A stretch of DNA of 64,000 nt, from assembly GCA_964017185.1 (NCBI GenBank), contig OZ024873.1, forward strand, positions 47,912,760 to 47,976,759. Direction: 5' to 3'. The DNA is from Rugalucina vietnamica. Its lineage: Eukaryota > Mollusca > Bivalvia > Lucinida > Lucinidae. Below are positions 47,001 to 56,914 of this stretch, in pieces; the stretch's first letter is position 1, and every line of letters begins with the position of its first letter. The notes under the pieces were generated by a model. That model did no database searches. It saw only the letters and a list, made by a program, of their open reading frames with translations, and had not been told where the DNA came from. Both the position numbers and the translations under genes were made by a program.

Positions 47001-47134
47001 AAATGCACCTAGTTGACCTTTGACCTTACCATGACCTTAATTCGAAGATTCAGACGCGGCATCCGCCCTGGGACACTTTGTCATACCCCAAAGAACATGT
47101 CTAGCATGGATGCCGAGCATTAACAAAAAATGCC
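42811..47134. mobile_element. Large foldback element (family F, copy FB2)
   Basis: The outer left sequence GATGGCATTTTTTGTTAATG with CTCGGCATCCAGGC answers GCATGGATGCCGAGC with ATTAACAAAAAATGCCATC at 47105-47134. Inner pairs include 44100-44200 with 46020-46100 (CACGCCCACCTGTGATTC against GAATCACGTTATAGAG then GTGGGCGTG) and 44350-44400 with 45800-45850. The centre is near 45070. It shares AAATATGCAAATGAGA-type words and the ACTTACAAAAATACTC block with FB1 at 22835. Confidence 0.6.
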
Positions 47135-47241
47135 ATCAAAACTTTTTTCTAGAGGCCCTAGAAATTATAGCAGGTAGTCTATTACATAAACTTCAAAGCA
47201 AAAACAGAAAGCCATACTGCAATGTATTTCAGGTATTCAAA

Positions 47242-48769
47242 ATGAAGCTGTTCGTCTTATGTATGGCCATGTTGGTCATGAAAGTGACATCTGAGACCGC
47301 AGATAAATACAAAGACTTGATCCTGAAGACGCATAACGATATGCGCAGAAAACAAGGAGGGTCAAATATTAACGAACTGGTAAGCCTTTCATTGGTTTAC
47401 AGCTGGAATGTCTGCAATTTAGTCCGCTTGTAATCCTGTTAAAATTGCAATCTTTGCAGAACTTTGTATAAGTATATACATGCCAACTCAAAATACATAT
47501 AATATGGAGCTAGGTTTTGAAACGAAATTATTGTTGTTCTTCAAGCATGTTGTACTTTGTAGAGTTTTATGCTGTTCTTTCTTTCCCGCCTGGTGTCTGC
47601 ATAATTCCTGGACCTTCTATTCTTATATCTTCACTATAGCCTGTAACATGTCAGAGAAGATTCGAAATACAATGATTTTATGCTTGTAAAATTGAAGCAG
47701 CCAAATCGTATATGCATTTTATTACGTAAAATTCGATATGCTTAAGAATTTTCTACATTTTGTTTCCATTTTACACACAATATAAATGAATGAATACATG
47801 CCCAATGGTTCATGTACACAGGTTTGGAGCGATGAATTAGCAAGGGAAGCCGATAACTGGATATCAAAATGCGACTTCAAGCATGAACAGGCTGGTAGGG
47901 GTGAGAACATTGCTATGAATACTGCTATGGACGTTAATGGTGACATTGTACAGGCTATGCAGGATTGGTATGATGAGATAAAGGACTTCAATTACCTAGG
48001 GAAAGCTTGCTTCCCGAAATCTTGTCATTACACACAGGTACACCAATCTAATGTATGAAAATAAAAATGAACTGCACTTTACCCGACAGGCCTTCCCGGA
48101 TTACTGTTTTTTGAATACGCAGCACTCTCCTCTGGGGTGAATTTACTCTTTATTATACGTTTCACCCATCTTATACGGTAGACTTATCAGTATCCACCGT
48201 GACACTTTATGATTGGATACGCCCATACACCGGGCAGCTGCTATATGCCTGGCATAATAATGATTTGCTCACGTGGCTGTAAGTGTTCAATGAAGCATCG
48301 AAAACATAGACAATAACGCATACTGTATCGTTCATCATGTGTCATTACGAAAAGTTGCCAATGCAATATACAGAGAATTTTTAGCATAAAAAATCAAAGT
48401 TTCATTGAAAAAAAAAGTTGATATTTTAATATGTTTGCTCAAAACATTGATTATGGGTACACGTTAGAACCAACCGCCTCGAGGTGAGGCGGTTCTTAAG
48501 AGTAACCATAATCTATGTTTTGGATGAAAAATAGGTATACCCTTGTAAAACCCAGTTTTGCTACCCTTGTAAACCCAGTTTTGCTATATAAAAGTGGGGT
48601 GTGAGGGGGTATACTTTGCATGGACATGTTTTCCTGATGTTTTGCGTCAAAACGACGACAGTCAATGATATGCAGATTTCATAAAAAATCAATTGGTTCT
48701 ATCACCTTTAAGCGAGTTGCAAACAAACTTCTGTTGTAAGTATCGAAAATGATATATGCATTTGGAAAT

Positions 48770-48811
<42 letters not shown>

Positions 48812-49460
48812 AGTATTTTTCTAATCTTTAAAAACATGATAATTCTTATTTGTAGCATAGATTATGAGTACACGTTAGAACTGCCTAGGCGAGACAGCTC
48901 TTACAAAATAGGGAACATTGTATAACCCTGTATACCCCAATTTTACTATATATAAGTGGGGTTTAACGGGATACCTGATGTACGGCTATGTCGGGAAATG
49001 TTTTACAGATGATCTGGCACAGCACTAGTAAGGTCGGGTGTGCTCTAAAGAGGTGCCCCTCCTTGAACATGTTTGGGCGATCAGTGTCAAATGCTTTGTT
49101 CTTTGGTTGCTGGTATGATCCTATGTAAGTTGTATGTTTTTTCAGTTCATTCTCTTCTCCATCGTTGCCATAAAATCTGTCAAAAACTAACAAGTATATA
49201 CGTTTTCTTTTCTCCATCGTTGCCATAAAATCTATCTAAAACAAACATGTGTTTCTTCATGCCTTTTTTTTAAATCACAGCCAGACCTTCCAACGTTCTC
49301 TCAATTGTAGGGGCAACGTTTGATTACAAAAATATTATATTATTAAACTCGAACTTTCATTTGTAGGGGCAACAATATGTCCGAGTACCCATACCTGAAG
49401 GGCGCACCGTGCAGCAAGTGCGAACATGGACAGAGATGCGACAATGGTCTCTGTATTTGA
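47242..49460 (+). CDS. Secreted CAP/SCP-domain protein, four coding exons
   Basis: Exons: 47242-47379, 47822-48037, 49009-49124 and 49367-49460 (564 nt, 187 residues). Boundaries fit GT-AG and phases 0, 0 and 2. A non-coding acceptor (GTATTTCAG ending at 47232) lies just upstream of the ATG, so a 5' UTR exon exists further left. Exon 1 gives a signal peptide (MKLFVLCMAMLVMKVTS) and the LKTHNDMRRKQG start of the fold. Exon 2 gives VWSDELAREADNW, HEQAGRGENI, AMQDWYDEI and HYTQ. Exon 3 continues MIWHSTSKVGCALKRCP. Exon 4 ends GNNMSEYPYLKGAPCSKC ... CDNGLCI-stop, a short Cys-rich tail. These are the CAP signature elements (HNxxR, GENI, HYTQ-xxW, VGCA). CAP proteins act outside the cell in venom, sperm, immune and lipid-binding roles; which one applies here is unknown. 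A donor-like GTAAGT follows the stop directly. Confidence 0.85.
48343..48639 (+). repeat. Family A double-hairpin element, copy A9, in CAP intron 2
   Basis: CATTACGAAAAGTTGCCAATG to GGACATGTTTTCCTGATG; both stems present. A segment of about 27 bp (TACCCTTGTAAAACCCAGTT) is duplicated in tandem at 48537-48590. Confidence 0.75.
48774..48808 (+). repeat. (CA)n microsatellite
   Basis: About 17 CA units in CAP intron 2. Confidence 0.95.
48841..48978 (+). repeat. Family A fragment, copy A10, close to CAP exon 3
   Basis: GCATAGATTATGAGTACACG, CCTAGGCGAGACAGC, ATATAAGTGGGGTTTAACGG and ATACCTGATG. Its end lies about 30 nt before the exon 3 acceptor at 49008. Confidence 0.65.
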
Positions 49461-49514
49461 GTAAGTATAAAACGAACAAGGCCAAGTAAAATTATGCATT
49501 TCTAATAAAAATAA

Positions 49515-49730
49515 TTGAGCCAATGCATCAGAAAATCAACATTTTGCAACCAAAGTTACTGCAGTAACTGCACAGCTGACCAGCGCCTTTGTTTTCGCTA
49601 TACGGATAGTACAATCTCTCTTCTTCTAAAATCCGAAATTTCAAGCTTCTAGCCTGCTTTTCTGATGTACAGTCTGGTTTGTGTCGGACCTGGTCAGAAC
49701 CCCAATTGTTGGTTTTCTCATGCACATTTT
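49515..49730 (-). repeat. Family C MITE, copy C5
   Basis: TTGAGCCAATGCATCAGAAA at the left, CAGCGCCTTTGTTTTCGCTA and TTTCAAGCTTCTAGCC inside, GGTTTTCTCATGCACA at the right. Confidence 0.7.
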
Positions 49731-50180
49731 AATTATTGAAATTGTCAAGAATACAACGAAATAATGAGAGACAAATTTTACACCCTAAATACAAAAGTTG
49801 GAAACAAACAAAATGACAAATAAGTTCTAATATGAATTAAATAATATGAGTGAGCAGCTCTTTCTTAAAGGGTGACCATTCAGAAACCGAAATTGGATAT
49901 ACTACTCCAAGTTTGATAAGCATCAAAAGTTTATTTTTGTTCACAGGACATACTGGTTATCAAATGCAAACATTCCATCGGTTTTTCGCGCTGCCTGTGA
50001 GCGCTTCTCGCAGACTTTCAGAAACGATGGACCTCCCCTGAAATTGAAGTTGTCACTGTTGCCTACATGTCCGATTCTTTCATTTATCCCATCTTACTGG
50101 TTCATTCAACTGCAAAACTGCTTTGATAATCGAAATGTCGATACTTTTATGACCAAAATGCACTCTTGGAAAATTTCAGA

Positions 50181-50214
<34 letters not shown>

Positions 50215-50583
50215 CTCATTTTTTTTCGTTTAAAATGTTCTCATTTGCACTGTGAGTATGAAGCTGAAAACCGTTTTTGAACACGCACTCTGGTTTGCTC
50301 AAAACAGCGTTTTTATATTCACACTTTTCTTAAAACTATAAAACTAATCATTTGGTCAGCTGTGTGTCATTTCTTTTATAAAGAACATAAACCTATTGTT
50401 TTTTGGTTGTAGGAACTGTAAGGACATGAGCTTTGTTGGAGGCTAAACATCTATCCAGGTTTTGTCATTGTGGGATTTACTTATAATTTATCACTTTTAT
50501 AATACAATCAACATGTTATTTACGTTACTGTTGTCTTTCATCCTACTTTTCACAAGTCCTGTCATGGGATGGACCAGTAATTA
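49731..50583 (+). other. Probable 3' UTR/intron of the CAP gene, poly(T) tract
   Basis: T30 at 50180-50209. TTTTTGGTTGTAG ending at about 50412 is a plausible acceptor for a 3' UTR exon pairing with the donor after the CAP stop. No other feature. Confidence 0.3.
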
Positions 50584-50700
50584 CATTACGAAAACATGCC
50601 CATGCAATATACAGTGATTTTTAAAGTTGTAAAAAATGAAAATTTTCAGTAGAAAATTTTAGATATTTTTCTTATTTTTGCTCAGAACATATATTGTATT
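50584..50700 (+). repeat. Family A left half, copy A11
   Basis: CATTACGAAAACATGCCCATG through TTTTTGCTCAGAACATATATTG, then cut; no right half. Confidence 0.65.
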
Positions 50701-50935
50701 GATATAAAAGGAGCCAAGTGAACAGCTATTTTTCCTGAAAGTTGCCAATCCGAGTCGGTAACCTGAACTTAAAACTACATATATATGGATACGCACTTAA
50801 AAATCGTAAACGGCTCAAACAATGTATACCAAAATAAGAAAAAAGAAGCACTTCAAGCAGTACCACATTTGAACGATCATTGCTGGAGTTGGGGGCTTCA
50901 ACTTATTTCAAGGGCCCAACCTTGCCCTCATCTTC
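50700..50935 (-). repeat. Retroelement 3'-tail fragment (family B)
   Basis: GAGCCAAGTGAACAGCTATTT, CAGTACCACATTTGAACGATC, CAAGGGCCCAACCTTGCCC in tail order, cut at the right by family C copy C6. Confidence 0.6.
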
Positions 50936-51087
50936 GCGTAACTGCGAAGCTTATCAGCGCCTTTGTTTTCGCTACACAGATAGTACAATTCATCTACTTT
51001 TTAAATCTCAAATTTTCAGTCTCTAGCCATCTTTTGTGCTTGTACTGCTCGGTTTGTATCGAAACCACATTGCTGACGTGGCTCATT
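50935..51087 (-). repeat. Family C MITE, truncated, copy C6
   Basis: CGAAGCTTATCAGCGCCTTT, CTTGTACTGCTCGGTTTGTA and the end CTGACGTGGCTCATTT. Confidence 0.65.
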
Positions 51088-51179
51088 TATTTTCTTGTTC
51101 GGTCCTCACGGTGAACCTTTGATGCCAACTGGAGATCAACTAGGATCCAAACAATACAGATGGAACTCTGAAGCAAATA

Positions 51180-51338
51180 AAAAAGGTACAAGAAGACAAT
51201 GATCAGGAAAAGGCGCAACCAGAAAGAAATTCCCACTCTAAAATCCGACTTGGGGAAAAAAGAAATTGACAATAAGTCACTCACACTAAAAAGAAAACAT
51301 ATCGTAAGCCCAGTGAGCAGCTATTTCTGTTGAAATAT

Positions 51339-51341
<3 letters not shown>
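51180..51341 (-). repeat. Retroelement 3'-end fragment (family B)
   Basis: GACAATGATCAGGAAAAGGC, CAACCAGAAAGAAATTCCCA and CGTAAGCCCAGTGAGCAGC, interrupted by the SINE that follows. Confidence 0.65.
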
Positions 51342-51369
<28 letters not shown>

Positions 51370-51615
51370 GATTCAGTTTAACGTCCCTTTCAAGATTATT
51401 TCAGCTCATATGAGACGGGCCAATCAGTAGGTGGGGCGAAAACGGGAGAACCCCGAGAAAAACCACCTGACACACCCGCAAGCAGAACTTGGCTTGTCTC
51501 ACATATGGCCAGAGCGGGGCTCGAACCCACACCAGACACAGCGGTGAGATGATCGAATGGTTAAGTGCGGTAATGAAATATCAGCGCTCTTAACCACTCG
51601 GCCACGGGTGCCGCC
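51342..51615 (-). mobile_element. tRNA-derived SINE with target duplication
   Basis: On the minus strand: GGCGGCACCCGTGGCCGAG with a tRNA-Ser/Leu-like start, GTGGGTTCGAGCCCCGC (B box), then CTTGCGGGTGTGTCAGGTGG, TCTCGGGGTTCTCCCGTTTT and GGGACGTTAAACTGAATC before a poly(A) tail (the T run at 51342-51369). GAAATATTCT lies at both sides. Same 3' body as 29935-30120. Confidence 0.85.
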
Positions 51616-51733
51616 GAAATATTCTGTAATATCATGTTACAGTAACAAGTACTTGCTCTAACTTGCTGCAACATGCCGTGGGTGTGAACTTGCTCGTTTG
51701 GTCATTTTCTCCAGGTACATCCCACAAATATTA

Positions 51734-51982
51734 AATGAGCCACCGCATCAGAAAAACAACAATCTTCATATGCGAAAACGAAGGAGCAGATAAGCTGTGC
51801 AGTAACTACACCATTGTTTTCGTTACACAGATTGAACACCCCCTCTTCTTCTAAAACCCAAAATTTCAAGCTTCTAGCCTTCTTCTGTGAGTGTACAGAC
51901 CGGTTTGTGTCCGACCTGCTCGGACCCCCCCCCCCCCCCAAAAAAAAAAAAAAAAAAAGTTGCTTTTCTTACGCAAAGGCTT
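51734..51982 (-). repeat. Family C MITE, copy C7, with C and A homopolymers
   Basis: AAATGAGCCACCGCATCAGA, ATTTCAAGCTTCTAGCC, CCGGTTTGTGTCCGACC, then C runs and A runs at 51925-51958 and a worn right end. Confidence 0.65.
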
Positions 51983-52857
51983 AAATTGGACTCTGATCAG
52001 GTGAAACTACGGATCAGTCCCAACACATTCATACTATGAGCATTTAGTAGGGTCTTTCTGGTATGCACTGTATGACTAGGCACCCAGTAAGCATAATAAA
52101 CGCGAAACCTATCGGCATGAACGTAACAGCCCGCGTAACAGCTGACAGGTACGTGGGCACAAGAAAAATAGGACGCATTATTCTTGCGTTTGCATTAGTG
52201 TACAAGCTATAATAAAACTAACAGAACTTTCGTAAAAAGGAATGCTTTCGATGATACGCAGAAAACGTTTGTCCTTTTAGTAAAACCATTTATTGTTCAT
52301 TTGTACTAAAACATATTTGGCTGGTAGTTTGGTGTGTATGTATATTGAGTATTGATTATTGTAAATACTGTAGTAGATATCAAAATAGTCTTATTCATTG
52401 TAATATACCCTAGTTAACACAGTCACTTAAATATTTATTTGTACTACCCACGTCGCATATAATGATTTGATATCACACATAACATAGTAATTAAAACACA
52501 GGTAAAACGAAAGAACACACTGTTTATGAATACAACAAAGGTATGTCGTATCTTCGTTATTTTATTATCTCAAAATATGTATATTTTGCGTTAACTTTGA
52601 AGTTCAAGTTAGTAAATTTAAGCCTTGACAGGAAAAGACATGGAATTCAGACTAAGTGGAATTTCATCCACCACTGGAGATCTTCCTCCCAATCTTAACT
52701 TCGTCAAGTTCACTAGTCTTGTGAATATGTTCGGGCATACGTATGTTATGTGACACACTACGCATTATATTTTTATGTTTTACAACAAGTTGGATAAGAA
52801 TCATGATTTTAATTAACACATGTAAATAAAGGTCACTTGTACAGTTTGAATATTGTA
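51983..52857. other. No recognisable feature upstream of the second RING gene
   Basis: AT-rich with no shared repeat. It may include the promoter and first non-coding exon of the gene starting at 53212, but I cannot place them. Confidence 0.35.
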
Positions 52858-52988
52858 GTTCCCGGACGATCATGGTAGACTTTCCTCACAGATTTACCGT
52901 TATACCTATGGATGAAGTGTATGTATTTGACTAATAGGAACATGCATGCAATTCATGCTTATAAAGTCTACTATGATTGTCCGGGAAC
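52858..52988. repeat. 131-bp hairpin element
   Basis: GTTCCCGGACGATCATGGTA and TACTATGATTGTCCGGGAAC are inverted ends (AGACTT extends each arm). Near the middle, TGCATGCAATTCATGC gives a further small symmetry. It lies about 75 nt before the acceptor at 53065. Confidence 0.7.
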
Positions 52989-53211
52989 CTTTTTATATTT
53001 ATACATGATCATATGTTCGAAAGAAAACACTTCTTATTATATGAATGTTTATCGTTTTGTTACAGACTAAAGGCAGCACATTGAATAAAATTCTTTACAA
53101 ATTCAAGATCCTTTACAAATACTGTAATGTGCAAGCAGTAAACTAAAAGGCGTTTCAACGTTGGATTTTCTCAACAGATCTGCTCAACATACATGTATTT
53201 GCTCAACAAAC

Positions 53212-54246
53212 ATGTCTAAACTTATATTAACGTTACTTGTGTTAGGAATTTTCCCACTATCCACGGTCGGTAGTTATTCAGATTACACAAACTCAATTGT
53301 GCATTGTGTATCATCACCATTTAGACAAACAATAGACTTTTTAACAGAAGTATGGAGCTACTTTGTGGACAGTATCTGCTATCCATTCTTTACTCTGCTA
53401 GACGGCTTGAAAATGATGGTAAATACAATACAGACTTTGATAACATCTCTGATCAACGGTATAGTAACTTCCGTAGAACTGGTAGTAGTGCGCCCACTAA
53501 CATTCGTCGTGACATGCTTTTATCGCCTAACGGATTGTGTAGTTCGTTATCCACTGATCTTTGTGACCAATATGACTGCCTCGGCAGCTGGGCTATTCTT
53601 TGATAAAGCCATCAAATTTGAAGAAAGTGATAAGGTGGTTAATTTATTTGCTCAAATGTTAGCATTTCCTGCTGATGCGGTGGTTGACATTCTACAGTTG
53701 GCGGTCTTCCTGGTCGTACAGATGCCCATCAATGTCATATTCTATGGTGTTATCGAGTACTTGATAGCGGGAACACTATTACTACTAGTTTCTTGGTGCC
53801 AAGCAATTTTATATTTCTTGATAGACATATGCAGGCTACCTTTTGTGGGAATAAATTATCTGTTAAAGGGAGTCTTCGCCTTGCCATTAATATCATTGCT
53901 CAATATTCTCAACTTTATTTTATTCTGTATTATTGATCCAGTTATTTATTTTATTTACCTGGTAATAAGTACAATAAAGATCAGTGTGCTGATAGCTTGC
54001 TTGACCATACTGACGATATATTTGTACAACTATAGTGTATCCGGCCATCAGGCGACCTTGACCATGAACGGACTCCAAATAGCGGCTTTAACCGTCACCA
54101 GAAAACTGTCTAGAGTAGCAAAGAAACTCTTGGCAGCCAATAACGACCAGACACTCACAGAGATAATGGAAGAGGAGGAGGAGGAGGATAATTGTTGTGC
54201 AGTATGCTTTGAAGAGAGACTATTAGCCAAATTTGTACCGTGTTAA
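53212..54246 (+). CDS. Second RNF26-like membrane protein, RING cut by TAA
   Basis: The frame from the ATG at 53212 (MSKLILTLLVLGIF) has 344 codons; an upstream TTG-initiated extension is unlikely. An acceptor (TTTTGTTACAG ending 53065) suggests a 5' UTR intron. There is a likely signal sequence, several hydrophobic stretches from residue 55 to 285, then an acidic run (EIMEEEEEEDN) and the start of a RING: CCAVCFEERLLAKFVPC. The next codon is TAA (54244-54246). The same frame continues after it with H, C-x2-C and CPICRTPI to a second TAA at 54340-54342, i.e. the missing half of a C3HC4 RING. The gene at 15219 has Gly at this position (CGH). As written, the product would be a membrane protein lacking ligase activity. 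It may be a recent pseudogene, a null allele, a sequencing error or a leaky stop. Confidence 0.75.
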   Translation: MSKLILTLLVLGIFPLSTVGSYSDYTNSIVHCVSSPFRQTIDFLTEVWSYFVDSICYPFFTLLDGLKMMVNTIQTLITSLINGIVTSVELVVVRPLTFVVTCFYRLTDCVVRYPLIFVTNMTASAAGLFFDKAIKFEESDKVVNLFAQMLAFPADAVVDILQLAVFLVVQMPINVIFYGVIEYLIAGTLLLLVSWCQAILYFLIDICRLPFVGINYLLKGVFALPLISLLNILNFILFCIIDPVIYFIYLVISTIKISVLIACLTILTIYLYNYSVSGHQATLTMNGLQIAALTVTRKLSRVAKKLLAANNDQTLTEIMEEEEEEDNCCAVCFEERLLAKFVPC

Positions 54247-54404
54247 CATGAAAACACGTGCATGGGATGTGTATACCAAATCATGCGACTGGACGGAAGG
54301 TGCCCAATATGTCGGACGCCAATTCAAAATGTTGAATTTTAACTACGCACATCTACCAATTCAGAATGTTGGATCTGTTTGTCACTTGAAAATTAACTTA
54401 ACAA

Positions 54405-54632
54405 ATGGCCGTGACGCGAGAAAACCGGTCTTCGAGGTTTCCGACCAGGCTTGTCACAAACCAGCCTTTACAGTCTCAGAAGATGGCTAGAAGCTTGACA
54501 TTTTCGATATAAATAGAAAAGGGATTGTAATATCCGGGTAGCAAAAAGAAAGGCACAGATCAAACTGCGAAGCTGATCTGCGTCTATGTTTTCGCATAGG
54601 CAAAAATCCGGTTTTCTTACGACATGGCTCAA
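54405..54632 (+). repeat. Family C MITE, copy C8, downstream of the second RING gene
   Basis: GGCCGTGACGCGAGAAAACC, GGTTTCCGACCAGGCTTGTC and TTTTCTTACGACATGGCTCA. It starts 62 nt after the distal stop (54342), in the same orientation as C1 behind the first RING gene. Confidence 0.75.
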
Positions 54633-54909
54633 TTATGTGAACGTATGTTAATGTATGTTTCTCACTTAATTCTTGAGAGAAACTACTGCCATTAAGCTTT
54701 CTCTCAGAGTACTATACGGTTCAAACTCCTTAGACACGGAGAAAATTGTGATGAAGGTCTATTTTACTTTTAAGCGCTGATGCACCTGTGAAATACCTTC
54801 ACTTGAAACTTAAACTGCAAAGGAGAAGGTTAAAATAAGCAATGACACAATCAGCCGGGAGAAGGTTAAAATAAGCAATGACACGATCAGAGAGTCAGGT
54901 CCTTATACA

Positions 54910-55148
54910 AATGAGCCGCCTCGTGGGAAAACCAACAATGTGGTTTCCGAACAGGTCCGACAAAAACCGGCCTGTACAGCTACAGAAAAGAGCTAGAAGC
55001 TTGAAATTTCGGATTTAAGTAGAAGAGGAATTGTACTATCCGAGTAGCGAAAACAAAGGCGCTGATCAGCTTCGCGGTTACCGCGAAGCTGATCTGCGCC
55101 TTTGTTTTCGCCTATGCAGATTGTTGGTTTTCCCACGAGGTGGCTCAA
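54910..55148 (+). repeat. Family C palindromic MITE, copy C9
   Basis: AATGAGCCGCCTCGTGGGAA and TTCCCACGAGGTGGCTCA ends; near-perfect inner palindrome at about 55047-55111 meeting at CGCGGTTACCGCG. Confidence 0.8.
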
Positions 55149-55288
55149 ATAGAACATCGCAAGCCGAGTGTGAATCTATTTCCCAATAGGTGGCCAATCA
55201 TGGTATTTTGCTCTGTCTATTCGACCTGTCGCTATGAAGTCGATCTCTGATCACTTTAATTAATGTAAACTTCAATTTTGAAAAAAAA

Positions 55289-55440
55289 AGATGAATAAGT
55301 AAAAAAGCAAGTCATTTCACAATAAAATGCGAAGAATCAGGTGGTATAAAAAAAAAAAGAAAAAAAAAAAAAAAAAAAAAAGATGAATAAGTAAAAAAGC
55401 AAGTCATTTCACAATAAAATGCGAAGAATCAGGTGGTATG
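55289..55440 (+). repeat. 60-bp direct duplication separated by poly(A)
   Basis: GATGAATAAGTAAAAAAGCA through AATCAGGTGGTAT appears identically at about 55289-55348 and 55381-55440, joined by a run of about 32 bases, nearly all A. Confidence 0.9.
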
Positions 55441-55627
55441 AGCATGATCAATTAAAATACATGGCTCGTTTTTATTGTTTGATTTCCTGGTTGGCAAATG
55501 AATATTACGATATAAGCTCTTGTACTGCGTCGTAAATTTACCATTTTTCATTTTTAAACATCTTGAACCGTTAAAATCCACATCTCAGCTAAATAAAAGA
55601 TCCTAGATCCCAAAAAGTACAAGTAGG

Positions 55628-56110
55628 GGAACAAGTAGGCATTGATCAGGAAAAGGCGCAAAACGGAAGTGGAAAAGGGGTTGTTTTATTTCACCATTAG
55701 CAGAAGCAATAAACATTCGTGCACAGTTGTGAAGTCATGAACAGTTGTGACAAATACCGCTATTAAGAGGCACAAGTAGGCAATGATCAGGAAAAGGCGC
55801 AATCAGAATGAAATTCCCACTCCAAAAACCGAGGTGGGAAAAACAAATTGACAATTAGGTACTTACACTTACAGAACATATCGTAAGCCTAGTGCAGCTA
55901 TTTCGCAATAGGCGGACACTCAGTTACCCGAACCTAACTAAAACTATGAAAACGTATTCAATGTTCAAACAGCAAAAAAATTCGACTCCAAAACATAAAA
56001 CAAATAGAACCATAACAGGAGTATCGCAATGGAACGATCAGTAATATAAAACTACCGGGGGGCTTTAACTGGTTTTACAGGGCCCCAACCTCACCCCCAT
56101 CTTCTGCAGT
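55628..56110 (-). repeat. Retroelement 3' tail (family B), with an extra end scrap
   Basis: The main copy at about 55770-56110 has CACAAGTAGGCAATGATCAG to CTTCTGCAGTAACG; a 40-bp scrap of the same 3' end (CAAGTAGGCATTGATCAGGA) lies at 55630-55665. Confidence 0.7.
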
Positions 56111-56914
56111 AACGTGCACTGCTTGAACGTACACACACAGCTTATAACACTTACCGACCACTTAATTACCGAGTTACCGCTTACAATGTCTGAGCCTCCC
56201 AAGGAAAAGTATTTAAGTCAAACCATTTTTTTTTTCAATTTCTTTAATATTACACTAAGGTTACATACATGTAACAACACGAGGAGCAACAAAATCATCA
56301 TCATAATGGTTCTACAGATGAACAGGTGTACATATAATGTACATACAATTCTTAGCAAGTGAAACGTAATGTTATATGAAATGGGCGAAACAGTTACAAT
56401 GGAAACTTTGTTACAACATATAGTTGAACATAGTTGTACTCGTACATATATGAAAGCGAAGTATATACATATAAATTTAAGTTGTTTTCTGGGGTAGCAC
56501 AATTAATATACTCAGCAAAAAGTTATGGAAATGGGTTTGAGGACATGGAACACAAAACTGATGTTTTTAAGTAACGTAAACTTCATGTTTTGAAAGTCTA
56601 TTTCTATCTTTCAAATGTGGTCTTATTTTAGACAATAGCACTATCACAAAATAGCCAAATTGTTGGGTTTGTTTAAGAATTATCACAGTAGCGTTGATTG
56701 ATTGATTTTTTTTATTTCCTCCTCAAGGAAGAGCATAACAAAGCACATACAAGTATGTTTACTGTTTTACAGATGAAAGCCTAGGTTTACAACTGTTACA
56801 GTATGCACGAGCGAAAAACGTAGCACATATGCGCCAAACCTGGTTCAACAACCCTTTCGTAATATTATTATTTTGGCTGCAAGCCAAGTGCGCATTAATT
56901 ATGTAAATAAAAAT
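56111..56914. other. No recognisable gene
   Basis: Short frames on both strands without domains. A GATTGATT tract near 56695. Confidence 0.35.

Noticed and set aside
47110-47241. Upstream extension of the CAP protein to an earlier Met
   Set aside because: A good splice acceptor lies at 47232 and a proper signal peptide starts at 47242; the extension is in the end of the foldback element.
51540-51615. tRNA-Ser/Leu gene
   Set aside because: It is the head of a SINE with a poly(A) tail and flanking duplication.
53161-53211. Start of the second RING gene at 53161
   Set aside because: That position is TTG; the first ATG in frame is 53212 and begins a signal-like hydrophobic stretch.
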